This document shows positions 10,401 to 22,698 of a stretch of DNA of 64,000 nucleotides, one piece after another (the stretch's first letter is position 1; every line of letters begins with the position of its first letter). A program made the position numbers and the translations under genes. This DNA is from Stromatinia cepivora. Taxonomy: Eukaryota; Ascomycota; Leotiomycetes; Helotiales; Sclerotiniaceae. The stretch covers positions 1,364,001 to 1,428,000 of the forward strand of contig RCTD01000013.1 of assembly GCA_014898415.1 (NCBI GenBank), in the 5' to 3' direction. The notes under the pieces were generated by a model. It was not told where the DNA came from. It saw only the letters and a list, made by a program, of their open reading frames with translations, and did no database searches.

Positions 10401-13400
10401 TCGCAGAGGGCCAGTCCAAGGCCCCGACTGAGACCAGCAAGCCAGTAAGTCTTGCAGTTCGAGAAAGTTATCTGTGTGTTTATGGGTCGGATTTGAGCAG
10501 GAACATTTGAGCATATGGTCCAATCGATGAGGGAGTATGGGGTAGGTCGAGTTGTGAGTTCAGCAAATGACTCTGGAGAGATGACTGGGAGTGAATCAAT
10601 TTCCATCGCATTAGCATTTAAAAGAGCACCAGAAGCGAAAGCTACAGCCTCACAAAGACGACTGTATATGTCTGATATCTGCGAGTTTGGAGGCAGCGAG
10701 GGGTTTGTCGCAAACATCGTTGCAAGGCTAATATATCGGCAATGGGGTGAGAGAACGGATCGGATGCGCTTTGTAGTAATTTCGCTTCCTGTCGATGAGT
10801 TGAAATCGAAAAAGACAGCGATGGTTTTTGGAAGGAGGCGGAACAGCGTACGATGTGGAGTGGATGGATGGATTCTGAGCCACTCTAAATTTTTACCATC
10901 CACATCAGCTGTGCTACTTGTGGTGATAAACTTTACATGTACTCCGATACGCCGTGCCTCACTCGCCAAGGTTGCCGCAAATCCGAGAGTAGGCTCATAC
11001 ACCAAGACAGTATCGTCGATAGACAAGCCTCTTAAAGTGACACTAGCCAAAAGATGGTAAACGACGAGGGAGAAGAGTTTTGTCTCATACCCAGTTTGCA
11101 CGTCTAATTTGACTGAAAGATTCTTCCAAGGGCAGGCGATGGAAGTGTGGTTGTGTGTTAAAGAGATTAGCCAGTTCCCAGATAGTCGGTCCTTCCCAAG
11201 AATAATAAATAAGGATCCAAATTCACAAACGTGTATGGCAGATATTAGAGAATGTGTAACATTGATTTGGGTCGTTCCGGACATATCGTCGTGAAGTATT
11301 TGTCCTTGTATTAATGCAAAACCGGAAGCGCCATCATTTGGGGCCACACCTATATTTTGATCATGTGGATCAAAGCGAGCGACGATGGGTCTCTTCAGAG
11401 AATTATAGCGAGCGTTCATCTCATCGTTCATCACCAAGCGAGGAATGAGAACTCGACCTTTGGTATTTAATACAAGTTCTGTCTCCACTGAGGTATGGAT
11501 CTTGTCTTGCTCTCGCCACAATATCTCGGCCGTAAATCGCAGTAAAGATTCCGCCAGTGTGTAAGCATCCGGATTACGAGCACCTTCAAAGTCTAGCATC
11601 TGGTAGCGGAGAGTAAGGACCTCGCGAATAATTGAGCGCATCAAACCTACCATCATGCTGCCAAATGGATTGTCCCCACGCCTTCCTTGTGTCACCCAAA
11701 GCAGCGCACCAGTTGACATCAGCATCGTTTTCAAGCTTTCCCATTGTGTATGGTCGATATTCTGAAAAAGGGTCCCGTCAAGCTGGACGAGACTCAGAAC
11801 CATCGTCTCGGATCTAATATCAACGAGCAATAACTCGGATAATTTGCGATACACTCGGATCTTGCCACAGTGGTGATGTAGCAGATTCTTGGTATGTTCC
11901 ACCAGTCTGGCTGTCTCCAACTTAGCACCACCGACAATGATGAGATCTGGGATGAGTGTTCCGGGTTTGAATAGTTCAAAAGAAGCTGACGAGAGGGGAT
12001 TACGAAGATATATCATCTTATCATCCATTGCCTGAGAGCCCCATACCACAAAATGTGTCATACAATTCTGTTCTTGCACTAAAGGTGTAGTGGTATCGCA
12101 TCCTGAGAATCCAGTTTTTCGGAGAAAAGTGTCCCATTCCATCAAATCCAGGATTGGAGATGCAAGTTCGCCTAGCTCGATACTGCGCCACCAACCTGGT
12201 GAAGCGCTAAAAATAAATTCATAAACTGATGATCGAGTCGGAATTATTTCCAGAACAATGAGTTGACCTCCAGGCTTTAAGAGCCGCCGAGCATTCCGCA
12301 GAGCTTGTTCTGGATCAGGAGTGGCATGAAAAACCAGCGAAGCTACCACGACATCGTAGGATTGCTCTAAAAAGCCTTGGATGAAAGGGTCCTGGGAAAT
12401 ATCCAGAGTTTTGAAAATCATCTTGTGTATATGAGAACCTACCCAAGATTTGACTGGCTCAAAGAAGCTGGGCGAGATATCAGTAAAAGTATATGATGAG
12501 TAGGCTGATCCGATCTCCTCAAGGATAAGCTTGGTCGCAGCGCCAACCCCACTCCCAAGCTGCAATATATTCGAATGAGGGTACCGATGTGATATCTGCT
12601 TAACCATCTGGGACAAAGACTTGTTATATATGCTTGGTCCAAGTGCATCTGCAAAGTACCACGCGGTAACTCCTTTATCAAATTCGATTTCTGATTTATC
12701 ACCGCTGATTATGTCGGCCACTGAATCGCCAACTTTGCGGAGGAGTTGCATGTCGATAGTATCAGCAAACGGCTGGGCCTTCAAGATCAGACTCTCGTAT
12801 GTATCATTTTCCCACTCAGATTGCCATAAGGATATGTCCTTTGTTCGTTCAGAGGATATCGCCTTATTTACGAATTGAAGAAACTGCGTGTATGGGCCGC
12901 TCATTCTGGCCGGGTGATCACTCGGAAAACTTCGCTCAATAGTGCGCATGTAAAAATGAGCCAATCGCTCAAGGAGAGCAGCTAATTCGCGTTTTTCCTT
13001 TGCGATTCTTGTGTTGTCGGTAATGCTCTCAGCGTCTGGGGACGCAACACCCCATATAACCGTGGCGAATAACTCCTTGTCGTCTTGCGCACTGGCCCGG
13101 CTCAAGGGCACGCATTCAAGATCTTCCACCTGAATCATTGCATTTTCTAAATTATTGTCGCTCGTGTAAACGTCTGTATTACCAACCATCTTTTCTGTTT
13201 CAGGATCATGTGAAGAGGCAAACGGTAAAGGGCTACCCTTGGCCATCTCTCGACTGCAAAGAAATGGATTAACACTGATGTGCCGAATTTTGCCAGGGAC
13301 ATGGATAGTCCAAAGCTGCCCATCATCTGGGAATGAATACGCCAGAAGAACTCCCTGAAAAGCAGCATCGAGCAATGCGGGATGTAAAAGGAGGTTGGTT

Positions 13401-16400
13401 CGCTCGACTATATTCATATATCCCGTGGCGGCACCGAGCTTTCTTTCTACCTTGTCCAAGGCGATAAAAGGACCAGCCCATTGATACTCTAAATCCTTCG
13501 AAAAGTGGTAGAAATCATCAACTTGGATCTTGGTGAGGTTAAGAGGTTTCTGTGATCTGGCAGGAAGTGCTTCTAGTACAGGCTCACCGATGGAAATTTC
13601 AACTCGCGCAGTGGCCAGAAGATTAAGTGGGCCGTCATTTTTCCAATCTGCTGCATGGTATCTGAAGTTGGCTTCGATAGTATCTGGGCTCGATTGAGTT
13701 ATATCAGCCATGGAGACGATGATTTCAACCGTCGAATTTTCGGTATCGAAAATAAGAGCACGGCCAAATTCGACATCAGCAAGTTTGATCAGTGTTACCG
13801 AGACGCACTTCTGTCTGCACATAGCCATAGCAGCTTCCAATGCTGTGACGACGTATCCGGCTGCAGGGAACACGATTTGATCCTGTAATCGATGTCCCAT
13901 GAGCCACGGAATCTCAATTGGGCGGAGAGCATGACGCCAACGAATGTCGTTTCCATTGCTGTCTGGCGTCATGTGGCCCAAAAGCTCGTGTACGGGGCCC
14001 GGACGGAGTCGTATTGCTTTCGCATACCTCGACTCATTCCAGTACTCATCATGATCCCAAGCGTACGTTGGAAGCCCCTTTACCAGTTTGCATGGAGAAT
14101 CTGCGGAAATAAACCTATCGTAGTTGTGTAGATTTACAGCCTTTTCTCCAAAATAAGCCCAAATATAGCCGAGTGCCGCTGAAACAGATTGAATGGACGA
14201 AGTACCTCGGTGGAAGAGTCCTGTGTATCGCAGCTCCTGACTTGATATTTCTTGGACGGTCTGAAGAACGGGCGATTTTAGCGCAGGATGTGGTCCCACT
14301 TCAATTGCCAAATCAAATGGGCCCTTGCTAGCGTAAGCATTCTCCAGAGCCTGTTTGAACAGAACCGGTTGCAGCATGTTGCTGTCCCAATATTTATCAC
14401 GTAGAATTGTAGATTCACCACACATATCTTTCCCGTCAAGCACGCTTGAGAACCAATTGGAACGCCCGCTTTGAGAAGTTTTCAATTCAAGCGCAGCAAG
14501 TGCTTTGAGATATGCAGCTGAAGATGAAGACATATGGTGCGAATGATAGGCTTTCTCAACTTTAAGAAGCCTTGCAAATTTCTTTTCATCTTCAAACACA
14601 AGTTTCATTTCTTCAACTGCATCTTTGTCTCCCGAGATAGTGACGCTGACTGGCGAGTTAACAGCCGCAACACAAGCTCTGCCTTGAAATTCATCATCAT
14701 CGCACAGCTCCTGTGCATCTTCGAGTGAAGTACCCACTGCCAACATAGCACCAGGTCTTCCATCACCACTAGCGAGCTTTGAATGGAGGCCACGGTAGTA
14801 TGCAATGCAGATGGCATCACCAGCGGAAATGAAGCCCGCTGCATAGGCAGCAGCAATCTCACCTGATGAGTGTCCTACTACAGCCGTAAATTCAATCCCC
14901 GCACTACGCAAAATTTCTACTTGAAGAATCTGGATAGCCGTGCAAAGAGGCTGGGAGTACTCCGCCTCGTCAATGCGTGATGAATCCGGGTCTCTCTGTA
15001 ATTCCTGAGTGAGCGACCACGATGGACGATCGGCTAGCGGTAACTGAGAAAGTCTAGCTTCCAAACGCTTGAGAACTTTTTGTGATTCTGTGGAAGTTTT
15101 GAGAAGGTGAGAACTCATTCCTGCCCACTGAGCTCCTTGTCCAGTAAATACGCCGATAATGCAAGGAATTTCATGCTTCGAGGATTTGTTCCGTGTCGCA
15201 CGGATGACAATATGCCCATCGGAATCTTGTTGCACACCTTGAAGTTTTGCATCTATTTTGGCACAAAGGTCATCAGTGGTTAAAGCATCAGTGGCCATGG
15301 CTACTTGGAAAGATGTACGCCGACTATGCAATGTGTATGCCAGGTCTCGCAGACAGACGTTGGTTGCGTTGGCCTGCACGTATTCTTTGAACTTCTGTAG
15401 ATATTTGACGAGAGATTTTTGTGAGTATGCAGAGAACACAAAAGGTGTGAACACAACTTCCGATACACTTGTTTCCGCAGATGGCGTCTGTTTACCTGGT
15501 GTATAACTTTCTAGAATAGCATGCGCATTTGCACCGCCGAAACCGAAGCTACAAAATATTCTGTTAGGCTGATATCATATGATAACTGATTCCAAGTACT
15601 GATATATCTTACCTATTTACACTCGCCCGCCGTGGACTATCATTCATGACAGTCGGCCAAGGGGCGAGCCTAGATGGAACCTGCAGATTGGTAACGAATG
15701 GTTGAATCCGTGGGTTGAGGCTGTTCAATAGAAGATTTGGTGGAATTGCAGAGTTTTGTAGGGCCAAAGACGCCTTGAGGATTCCTGCAATACCAGCTGT
15801 GCCCTCTGTATGACCAATGAGCGACTTGATACTGCCTACGAATAGCCGTTCTACTTGTTCGCTAGGAAAACCTCCCGCTTTATTGCCGGGGAAAAAGGCG
15901 GCGCTGATAGCCTCCGCTTCGGCTGCATCACCTGCGAGGGTTCCAGTTCCGTGGCATTCGAAAAATTGAGGGCGGTGGGCTGGATTCTTCAAATCAAGAC
16001 CAGCTCTTGAATAACAATCACGAATAAGCTGTGTTTGAGCAGCATGGTTTGGCCTGGAACAGTCAATATTAGTAGATATATCACACTATTTGGCCAGAAT
16101 TTTGGTTCTTACGAGGTGATTCCTTGGGTTTTACCGTCTTGGGCTGTTCCTGTCTCTCGAATAAGACACTCGATATCATCTCCATCCTCGAGAGCAGAAC
16201 TCAGTGTCTTCAGAACGACGGCTCCAATACCCTCACCACGAGCATAACCTTTGGCATCGGCGTCCCACATTCGGGAACGCCCATCTGGAGAAAGCATGTT
16301 CAAGGAGCTCAAAAATATGAAGCACTTGGGATCCATAATAAGATTTGCACCTCCAGCGATGGCGATTCGAGAATTTCCTGTGCGTAGTTGCTGGACTGCT

Positions 16401-16969
16401 TGATGAAGCGAAACGAGACTTGAACTGCATGCTGTATCAATGGTCATGGAGGGGCCATGCCAGTCGAAGAAGTAAGAGATCCTATTGGAGAGGATTGCAT
16501 GTGATGTCCCGGACCCATGATATGTACCAAGACCGACATCGCTATCACGCATCATGATCTGGTCATAATCTGCAACCATCTGGCCAATATACACCGCAGT
16601 ATCAGATCCACAGAGACTTTCAATAGTCAAACCTGCAGCTTCCAGAGCTTCATAGACGGTCTCCAGGAGAAGGCGACACTGTGGGTCTAAGGAAACAGCC
16701 TCAGTAGGCGTCATGCCAAAGAATGAAGCGTCGAAGCGTCGATGGGTACCCTCTCCTTCTAAGAAATACGCTTCTTTGACGTTAAAATGGCCATGATACT
16801 GGCCATTCTCATGGTAAAAGCCTTGTGCACTGAATCGATCGAGCGGAATAGGTTCGGCTACTTGCCGTGGATTGTGCACAAGGTCCCAAAGCTTTGATGG
16901 GGAATTCGCACCACCGGGAAACCGACAGCCGGATCCAATGATTGCAATTTCTTGACCATTGAAAGCCAT
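4414..16969 (-). CDS. hybrid PKS-NRPS, KS-AT-DH-MT-KR-ACP-C-A-T-R
   Basis: Highly reducing iterative polyketide synthase fused to one NRPS module. It builds a polyketide chain, amidates it with an amino acid and releases the product at a terminal reductase. I splice seven exons: 16969-16113, 16053-15613, 15548-10284, 10189-10101, 10052-7994, 7917-7556 and 7478-4414. Their sum is 12138 nt, or 4045 residues, a normal size for fungal PKS-NRPSs. All six introns (48-94 bp) have GT-AG ends and restore conserved motifs across each junction. The start is the ATG directly before the KS fold. There is no ER domain between MT and KR, which fits a partner trans-enoylreductase such as the one at 55757. 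Oddities are Pro2703 in the condensation motif and a degenerate SAM-binding motif. The last intron (7479-7555) could instead be two introns around a 12-nt exon (GGTATTACACAA), which keeps the frame. The product cannot be named from sequence. Confidence 0.93.
4447..5529 (-). other. terminal thioester reductase domain of the PKS-NRPS
   Basis: Residues about 3675-4035. The NADPH-binding GATGNLG is followed by [11 protein letters not shown] and by Tyr3860-Lys3864 in GYVATKW (codons at 4960-4974). The full short-chain-dehydrogenase triad argues for reductive release as an aldehyde. Terminal domains that form tetramic acids by Dieckmann cyclisation have typically lost the catalytic tyrosine. The release chemistry is an inference. 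Confidence 0.82.
5647..5865 (-). other. peptidyl carrier (thiolation) domain of the PKS-NRPS
   Basis: Residues about 3563-3635. [15 protein letters not shown] contains the phosphopantetheine serine (Ser3597 by the GGxS rule). Confidence 0.88.
5932..7434 (-). other. adenylation domain of the PKS-NRPS
   Basis: Residues about 3040-3540; activates the amino acid as an adenylate. Core motifs are all present: A3 [13 protein letters not shown]5 [10 protein letters not shown]7 [10 protein letters not shown]8 [15 protein letters not shown], and A10 SSGKLDRK with its lysine. Aligning by eye to the phenylalanine-activating reference gives the ten-residue pocket code D-L-M-C-F-A-L-L-A-K. I do not recognise a substrate from it. 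Confidence 0.88.
7560..9006 (-). other. condensation domain of the PKS-NRPS with HPxxxDG motif
   Basis: Residues about 2567-3010, joining polyketide and aminoacyl thioester through an amide bond. The core motif reads GLHPLIADG (His2702, Pro2703), where the family has HHxxxDG and the second His is the catalytic one. The codons at 8596-8601 are CAT CCT on the coding strand. The rest of the fold looks normal: QQHEILRT upstream, [10 protein letters not shown], and [16 protein letters not shown] across the intron at 7918-7993. Either the domain has lost or altered its activity or catalysis differs in this protein. Confidence 0.85.
9229..9456 (-). other. acyl carrier protein domain of the PKS-NRPS
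   Basis: Residues about 2417-2492. Ser2459 in [12 protein letters not shown] is the phosphopantetheine site. A Ser/Asp/Pro-rich linker (residues about 2515-2565) follows and leads into the condensation domain. Confidence 0.9.
9754..10453 (-). other. ketoreductase domain of the PKS-NRPS
   Basis: Spans two introns, residues about 2132-2317. The NADPH loop is GLSRGLG. The catalytic Ser of FFSSVV and Tyr2277 of [11 protein letters not shown] are present. An intron with donor at 10283 and acceptor at 10190 joins the two halves as KVTACDVT. The region between MT and KR contains only the structural non-catalytic subdomain, with no enoylreductase. Confidence 0.88.
12020..12817 (-). other. C-methyltransferase domain of the PKS-NRPS, degenerate SAM motif
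   Basis: Residues about 1344-1609. The SAM-binding loop reads [11 protein letters not shown] where fungal reducing PKSs usually have LEIGAGTGGAT. The glycines of GxGxG survive, but the acidic residue is Gln. The downstream block [20 protein letters not shown] is normal. Methylation is uncertain. Confidence 0.8.
13085..14002 (-). other. dehydratase domain of the PKS-NRPS
   Basis: Residues about 949-1254, a double hot-dog fold. The catalytic His985 is in [18 protein letters not shown] and the catalytic Asp1160 in [10 protein letters not shown]. Both residues are present, so dehydration should be possible. Confidence 0.88.
14225..15163 (-). other. acyltransferase domain of the PKS-NRPS
   Basis: Residues about 562-874. 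The nucleophile Ser660 lies in GHSSGE, preceded by [17 protein letters not shown] follows at about residue 767. This is the normal malonyl-loading arrangement for a fungal reducing PKS. Confidence 0.9.
15541..16957 (-). other. ketosynthase domain of the PKS-NRPS
   Basis: Residues about 5-437, split by two introns. The catalytic Cys181 sits in DTACSSSL. His320 in ECHGTGT and His367 in [10 protein letters not shown] complete the triad. The second intron interrupts the closing [15 protein letters not shown] block, and splicing restores it exactly. The domain appears active. Confidence 0.93.
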
Positions 16970-17510
16970 GACACCTGATAATTATGGCAGTACAAGCAGA
17001 TAAGTTCAATTTTAATGAGAAAAATGCTAAGACCCAATATCTTGCTAAAGGTCACTTATAGAGGTCATCCCGTGGAAGTAATAAAGAGGATTATCGTAAG
17101 TCTGTAGTCCGCCCCCTATCGTAGATCCCCGACACTGGGTCTTCCAGCAGACCTGATGAAGTCCGATTCCGAAAACTCGGACTTCAACTCCCTCATGGAT
17201 CAAATTCCCAGATACGGAACCGAGATCAAAACACAACTTCAAATAACATGAATGGTAGACTTACCACCACTACACAATAATCGCCACTGCCAGGTAGTAG
17301 CAATTGTATAGTTTGCGGCTCAGCAGTCTAAAGAGGAGTACAGCATTTCATACGAGAAAGCTTCTGCAGTCCTGCAAATTGCATCGGAGACCAAGGTCAG
17401 AGTTGGGTTGTACAACCCACACGCTTATTTTGTTGTCATGCGGGATACTCGGTCTCGAATGCCCAGGCCCCGGACTCAATAAGCAAGAAAATCAACAATT
17501 TGAAAAATAA
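16970..17510. promoter_or_regulatory. PKS-NRPS upstream region with a CCG/CGG inverted repeat
   Basis: Upstream sequence of the synthase, ending at the abrupt change to AT-rich DNA at about 17511. A perfect 9-bp inverted repeat, GAAGTCCGA (17158-17166) and TCGGACTTC (17177-17185), is separated by 10 bp. It presents CCG/CGG triplets of the type bound by Zn2Cys6 regulators. A TCGTAAG heptamer at 17094-17100 also occurs inside the candidate site at 55452. Binding is inferred, not shown. Confidence 0.45.
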
Positions 17511-18102
17511 TATCTATTTATATATTTTATTTTATAATATTTTTAACTTTATAAAATTCTTTCGATCTTTATATATAATATAATCTCTTTATTTAAGATG
17601 ATCAATTGTATAGTCTTTTACTAGTCTTTTAAAAGTATACTTATTATAAATAATTTTAATATTTTATTATTACGATTTCTATATATCGGAGGCCTACAAA
17701 TACTAATTGATACTTTTTAATGATTAAAGTGATATTTATTAAATTATAATAATATTATTAATTTAAAAAATTTCGAAATTATTCTACTTAAGAAAAGAAA
17801 GATACTTAGACCCTATCATCTCGCTTGTATTTTCTATTCTGTTTAAAATTTCCTATTTGAGCTAGAAGAATTTTGAGAACCGGAAAACTAAAATATAATA
17901 TTATACTATATAATCTAGAGTAAGAAAAGATAATATATTATATTCGATAATAATAAATGATTTTAAATCTTATATTCTTATATCTTATAATATATTTGTC
18001 ACGGGAAATGATTACTATATCAACTCAATTAACCATTCGTCAAGAGTGGCGTCACTTTTGTGATAATATTATATTTAAAGTTATAATTTTTAAAAGAAAA
18101 TC

Positions 18103-18308
18103 TGTCGGAATATGAATCACGTGCATGGTAAGGATGGTAAGGATCACGTGCCCACTAGTATTCGCACTAGTGCCTCGGCACTCACCATTATATAGCTCCT
18201 CACCTTCCATAGATTCTAGCTCTTCAAGCAAATCAAAACGTGTTAACCAGAAAGAGTTCAATACATTCGTTGATAAGCTTCACTTCCCTGTATACAGTTG
18301 TCCCGACA
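18103..18308 (+). mobile_element. solo LTR, family A (206 bp)
   Basis: Begins TGTCGGAATATG, ends GTTGTCCCGACA, and is flanked by the 5-bp duplication AAATC (18098-18102 and 18309-18313). It includes a TATA-like CATTATATAG and is noticeably less AT-rich than its surroundings. A second copy lies inverted at 42038-42251. With TG...CA ends and an intact duplication, it is best read as an LTR left by recombination. A small TIR element with TGTCGG ends is the alternative. Confidence 0.75.
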
Positions 18309-18610
18309 AAATCTTTTTTATAATATTTTAATTATATATTTATCGGAAATTTTATAACCCTTAAATAAAATAATTAGATTTCGATTTTATTATTATTGAA
18401 TTAGTATTAATAATGAAATGTTAAATAAAAACAAATAATTAATTAGTTTTATTATTAAATAAATTTATAGATTTATTATATTTAATAAATATTAAATAAT
18501 ATTTATTAATGTTGTTATTATTGAATAATAAATAACTCTCATTAATCACTTCACAATATAAAGGCCTATATATATAGAATATACTCATTCCGAATAAAAA
18601 GAATAATATG

Positions 18611-18903
18611 ATTAATACGATCAACTAAGCCGATTAGATCAAACTGATCAATCTGATCAATCCGATCAACCAAGTCAATCAAATTAACCAAAGAATTGAT
18701 CAAATTGATTAAATAAATTTAATCGATCTATATATATATTATATTCATTTTAAATAATAAAATTAATACAATAAACAAGATCAATTAAACCATTTTGATT
18801 AATTAAATCGATTTGATTAATTTGATTAATTTAATTGATTTGATCGATTTAATTAATTAAATTAATGAAATTGATCAAATCAATCTAAATGATTTAAATA
18901 ATT
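18611..18903. repeat. degenerate GATCAA/AATT-rich low-complexity tract
   Basis: Irregular reiterations of GATCAA, GATTAA and AATTGATC-type words. The same kind of tract lies inside the Gypsy element at about 31262-31410 and 31535-31585, so this may be a detached piece of related transposon 3' sequence. Confidence 0.5.
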
Positions 18904-19610
18904 TAATTATTCAATATACGAATACAAATTCGAATTTTATAAATTCATTAGTATATACAAAATCATCGAATTCATAAGTATTCGAATAAAGAAATCTAAA
19001 TTAATCGAATATTAGGATTATTCGAATAAAAAATCTTTATGATATTAATCAAGATAATTAAAATAATAAATCTTTATTCAAATTAACGAATAAGAATAAA
19101 GTATTGATATATAAAAGAATTCGAAAGGAATATATAGAAAAATTATATCTTTGATATTGAAGATTAAGATTCTATATTTTAATAATATATACAAAATCAT
19201 TATATCAATTATACTATTCAACTTTTATTATTATAACTTGATACTTGTTTATTTCACTGTAGTCTACAAATCATTACTTCTATATTATAAGATTTATCAT
19301 CTTTAAATACATGATCTCTAATAATTAAATAATATATTATTAATAGTAAGTAAGTTTAAATTAATAAAATATATTAATATTATTTAGAAAAAAGTAAATT
19401 TTTTATTAATTAATCTTTTAATCAAAAAGATTGAAAAAAATTAAATAAATAATAAATATAAGAAATTTTATAAATAATCTACTTTTTTCAAAAAAAACTT
19501 ATAATAAAAAAGCATTATTTTCAATATTTCAAAGATTTTATAATATTTAGAAATAAAATAAAAGTAAAAAAAAAATACTTTTATTTTATTTAAATATATA
19601 TATATATATT

Positions 19611-20778
19611 CCGGGGCATTGATCAATATAGGGATTGGGCAATTAACTATATTGATATCGAAATGAGCTAGTTAATTGATCAATATTCTAATTCATGAAT
19701 CAATAAACGAAATTGTTCTATCAATTAGCTTATATATAAATAAAGAATTTTGAGATTATTTACCAATAAACTAAGTGTATACAAAAATAATATATTCAAT
19801 ATCCTAGTTCATTGAATAATGGACTAGTATATAGGGATCTTAATTGAAATGTGAGAATGACCGGGGGTTATAATCTCGTCGCCGCCCTCATTTTCAATCT
19901 CATCATTGTTAACTTTTTTTATATTTTATAAGAGTTACAAATAATAAAGAATCAACTAGTTTCTAATAGGCTGTAAAACTTTTTATTGTTCTTTCTATAA
20001 AATAATTCATTCTTTTTTTAAAATCAATAACGAACAATATTAGATTGACAATCTTTACTATTAATATATTATATAAAAAGAGTTTTTTCAATTCTTGAAA
20101 ATAATATAATAATATATTACTATCTTTACATTTAAATTTCGATTACAAATCGAGTTCTATATAAATCCTAAAATATAACAAATATAAAATTGATGACCGT
20201 AATATATTTGTTGTTTAGTTATTAAATAAATTATTATTAAATAAAATTATAATATTGAAATTATTTTCTATAGGCTCTAATCCCCTGTAGGCATTAGTTT
20301 ATTTGCTGAATTAGTATAATAGAGTACGGAAAATATTTATGAGTGAACTAGTTCATTTGCGAATTGTCTCATTTTTACTTGAACGGGGTGCATTGAATAA
20401 TGAGCTAGTTTATTCAAAAATGCAGATGATTGACCAATGCCCTACGTTGATTGGCGAATGTGTCAGAGTCACAAATGGCAAAGAATCAATTAGTCCTAAA
20501 ACAGCTGTAAAACTTTTCATTATTCTTTTCTAATTAGAAGAACCTCTTTCCTTTAAGTCCAATAAAAAACGATATCAGAACAATAACAAATTGCCGATTA
20601 TATATTAGAGTTTAATGAATGCAGAGATTTTTCAGAGTTTTCTAATCAATCGATGGCAGACCGTCGGTTGTACGCTTGCTTTTAGCAATGAAGCCGCTTC
20701 CTTGTAGAGATTCCTAGCTTTACTAGCAACATCCTTCCAACAACCGTAACAGAATGCCGAAATTGACCAATGCCCCGG
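19611..20778. mobile_element. TIR DNA element, 1168 bp, CCGGGGCATTG ends
   Basis: The left end, CCGGGGCATTGATCAAT (19611-19627), is matched with one mismatch by the inverted right end ATTGACCAATGCCCCGG (20762-20778). Both lie in TA-rich target DNA, so a TA duplication cannot be resolved. There is no transposase frame, so it is non-autonomous. The right third (20280-20760) keeps near-normal base composition. Interior words (for example ATATTCAATATC and TTAGTTCA at about 19790) recur in the TIR element at 40416-41151, suggesting related families. Confidence 0.65.
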
Positions 20779-21432
20779 TATATATATATAATAATAAATT
20801 AAAATAAAACAAATTAGAATTTGAAATTAACAAAAACTTTAATATATAATTCTTTCAATCAAAATTCAAAATTAATAAATATAAAAAAAGTTTTATTTAA
20901 ATATTTAATAAAACAAAATCAGTATATTAAAAGATTTTTATAAACTATATTTGACTATTTTAAAGAATCGTTTGTATTAAATTTTTTTTTAAAAAAAAGT
21001 ATTATCAATAAATTAATTATAAAAATTATTATTGCTTTGTATTCAATATTGAATTATAAGATTTATAATAAACTATAAAAGAGATATTGATATATATAAA
21101 TCTAAAATTTATAACTTTTAAAAAGATATAAAATAAATATCTTTAAATAATAATATAATATCTTAGATTTTAAAAATGTTTCTCTAATATTTTTCTATTA
21201 AGAGTATAATATATTACTTATTTCATTCTTTATTTTTAGTATTAAATTTAGAATTATTACTTTATATTATTTTATTTTATTTTATATTATTTCATTTATA
21301 TATATATTAAGAAACTTCAAAATTCTATTATAAATAAAATTCTTTCTTTTGAAAAAATATCAATAATAATAATATTATTAGATTTATGAATAGAATTTTA
21401 TAGAATGATTCAGGATTTCAATTATTATATTA

Positions 21433-21598
21433 TGTTAACTTTTGGTGCAGGAAGTAGTAGTATTATTGACTATATAGATTGAACTAAAGATCTATAATTC
21501 TAGTAGGAGTAGAATTGAGGTTATCCTCAAATATAGTCTGTGCATTATTGTAATCTCATAACCTCAATTTTAATTCTATGATGGCTTCATTTCCAATA
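21433..21598 (-). repeat. Copia 1 3' LTR
   Basis: 166 bp. The plus strand begins TGTTAACTTTTGG and ends CATTTCCAATA, the final TA being a mutated CA terminus. It matches the LTR at 26751 and both LTRs of Copia 2, differing mainly by transitions. Confidence 0.88.
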
Positions 21599-22698
21599 TT
21601 CCTTTATTAAGGATATTCTATTCGATCTTCCTAGGCTACTAATCCTAACATTTTCTTGAATCTTTCGAAAGCAATCTTTGTATAAGGTTTCATCATTCCA
21701 TCAATAACCATATCGTATGTATTGATATAATTAATAGCGATTTTCTCTTTTTCTGTCAAATCCCTAATGAAATGATAACTGATATCTATATATTTGAATC
21801 GTTTATACAAACATAGGTTCTTGATTAAAGCTAAAATGCCTTAATTGTCATTAAATATCTAAACCGTATCTCCGTTTTTTCCAATATAATTTGATCTGAA
21901 TAGGTCTTTGAATATTTATACAATCCATCTCTTTTGTTTAATGAATATTACTATTACAATATATTCTGATTCTGTATTAAAGGTAACTACAAACATTTGT
22001 TTCTTGCTAGTCCACGATATAAAGCCTTTATAGAATATTACAATTCCCTTTGAAACACTTTTCCGGTTATATTTGTTACTAATCTAATCTGCATCTGTAT
22101 ATACCTTTATTATATTATCAAATATATTATATTCTTTGTAAATATCAGATTGTATTCCCTTTAGCCCGAATCATAACTTCTATTTGATTGTTGATCATAG
22201 ATATCGCATCAGATTCTTCAAAGTTATAATATAATGTTTTGTTAATTTTGCTATAAATTGTGAAAGTCTTCCAATTAAGAATGCTATATCTGATCGAGTA
22301 TATATTATTGAATAAATCACACTTCCTATTCGTTATTGATATTCATTCATATCTACTAGTTCATTATCATCGATTACTAGCCGAAAATAAATATAATCCA
22401 TTATTGATAATTTCTTGGCTTGATATTATCCATATATAATATTATATTTAGTTAATATAACATCAAGATATTCTTCTTGATCCATAATTAATATATACGT
22501 TTTTTTATTACAAATAACTTTAACATTTAGAATCTTATTAATCTCCTTTAAATTCTTAATGTTAAAACGGATCGATAGCTTTTCATCGAATCAAGTGATT
22601 TGCAATGATATATATAATGCAATAACAATATCGTCGATATATACCAATAATATTATATTACGATTTTTGGATATATACAAATATAAATCTACCAAATT

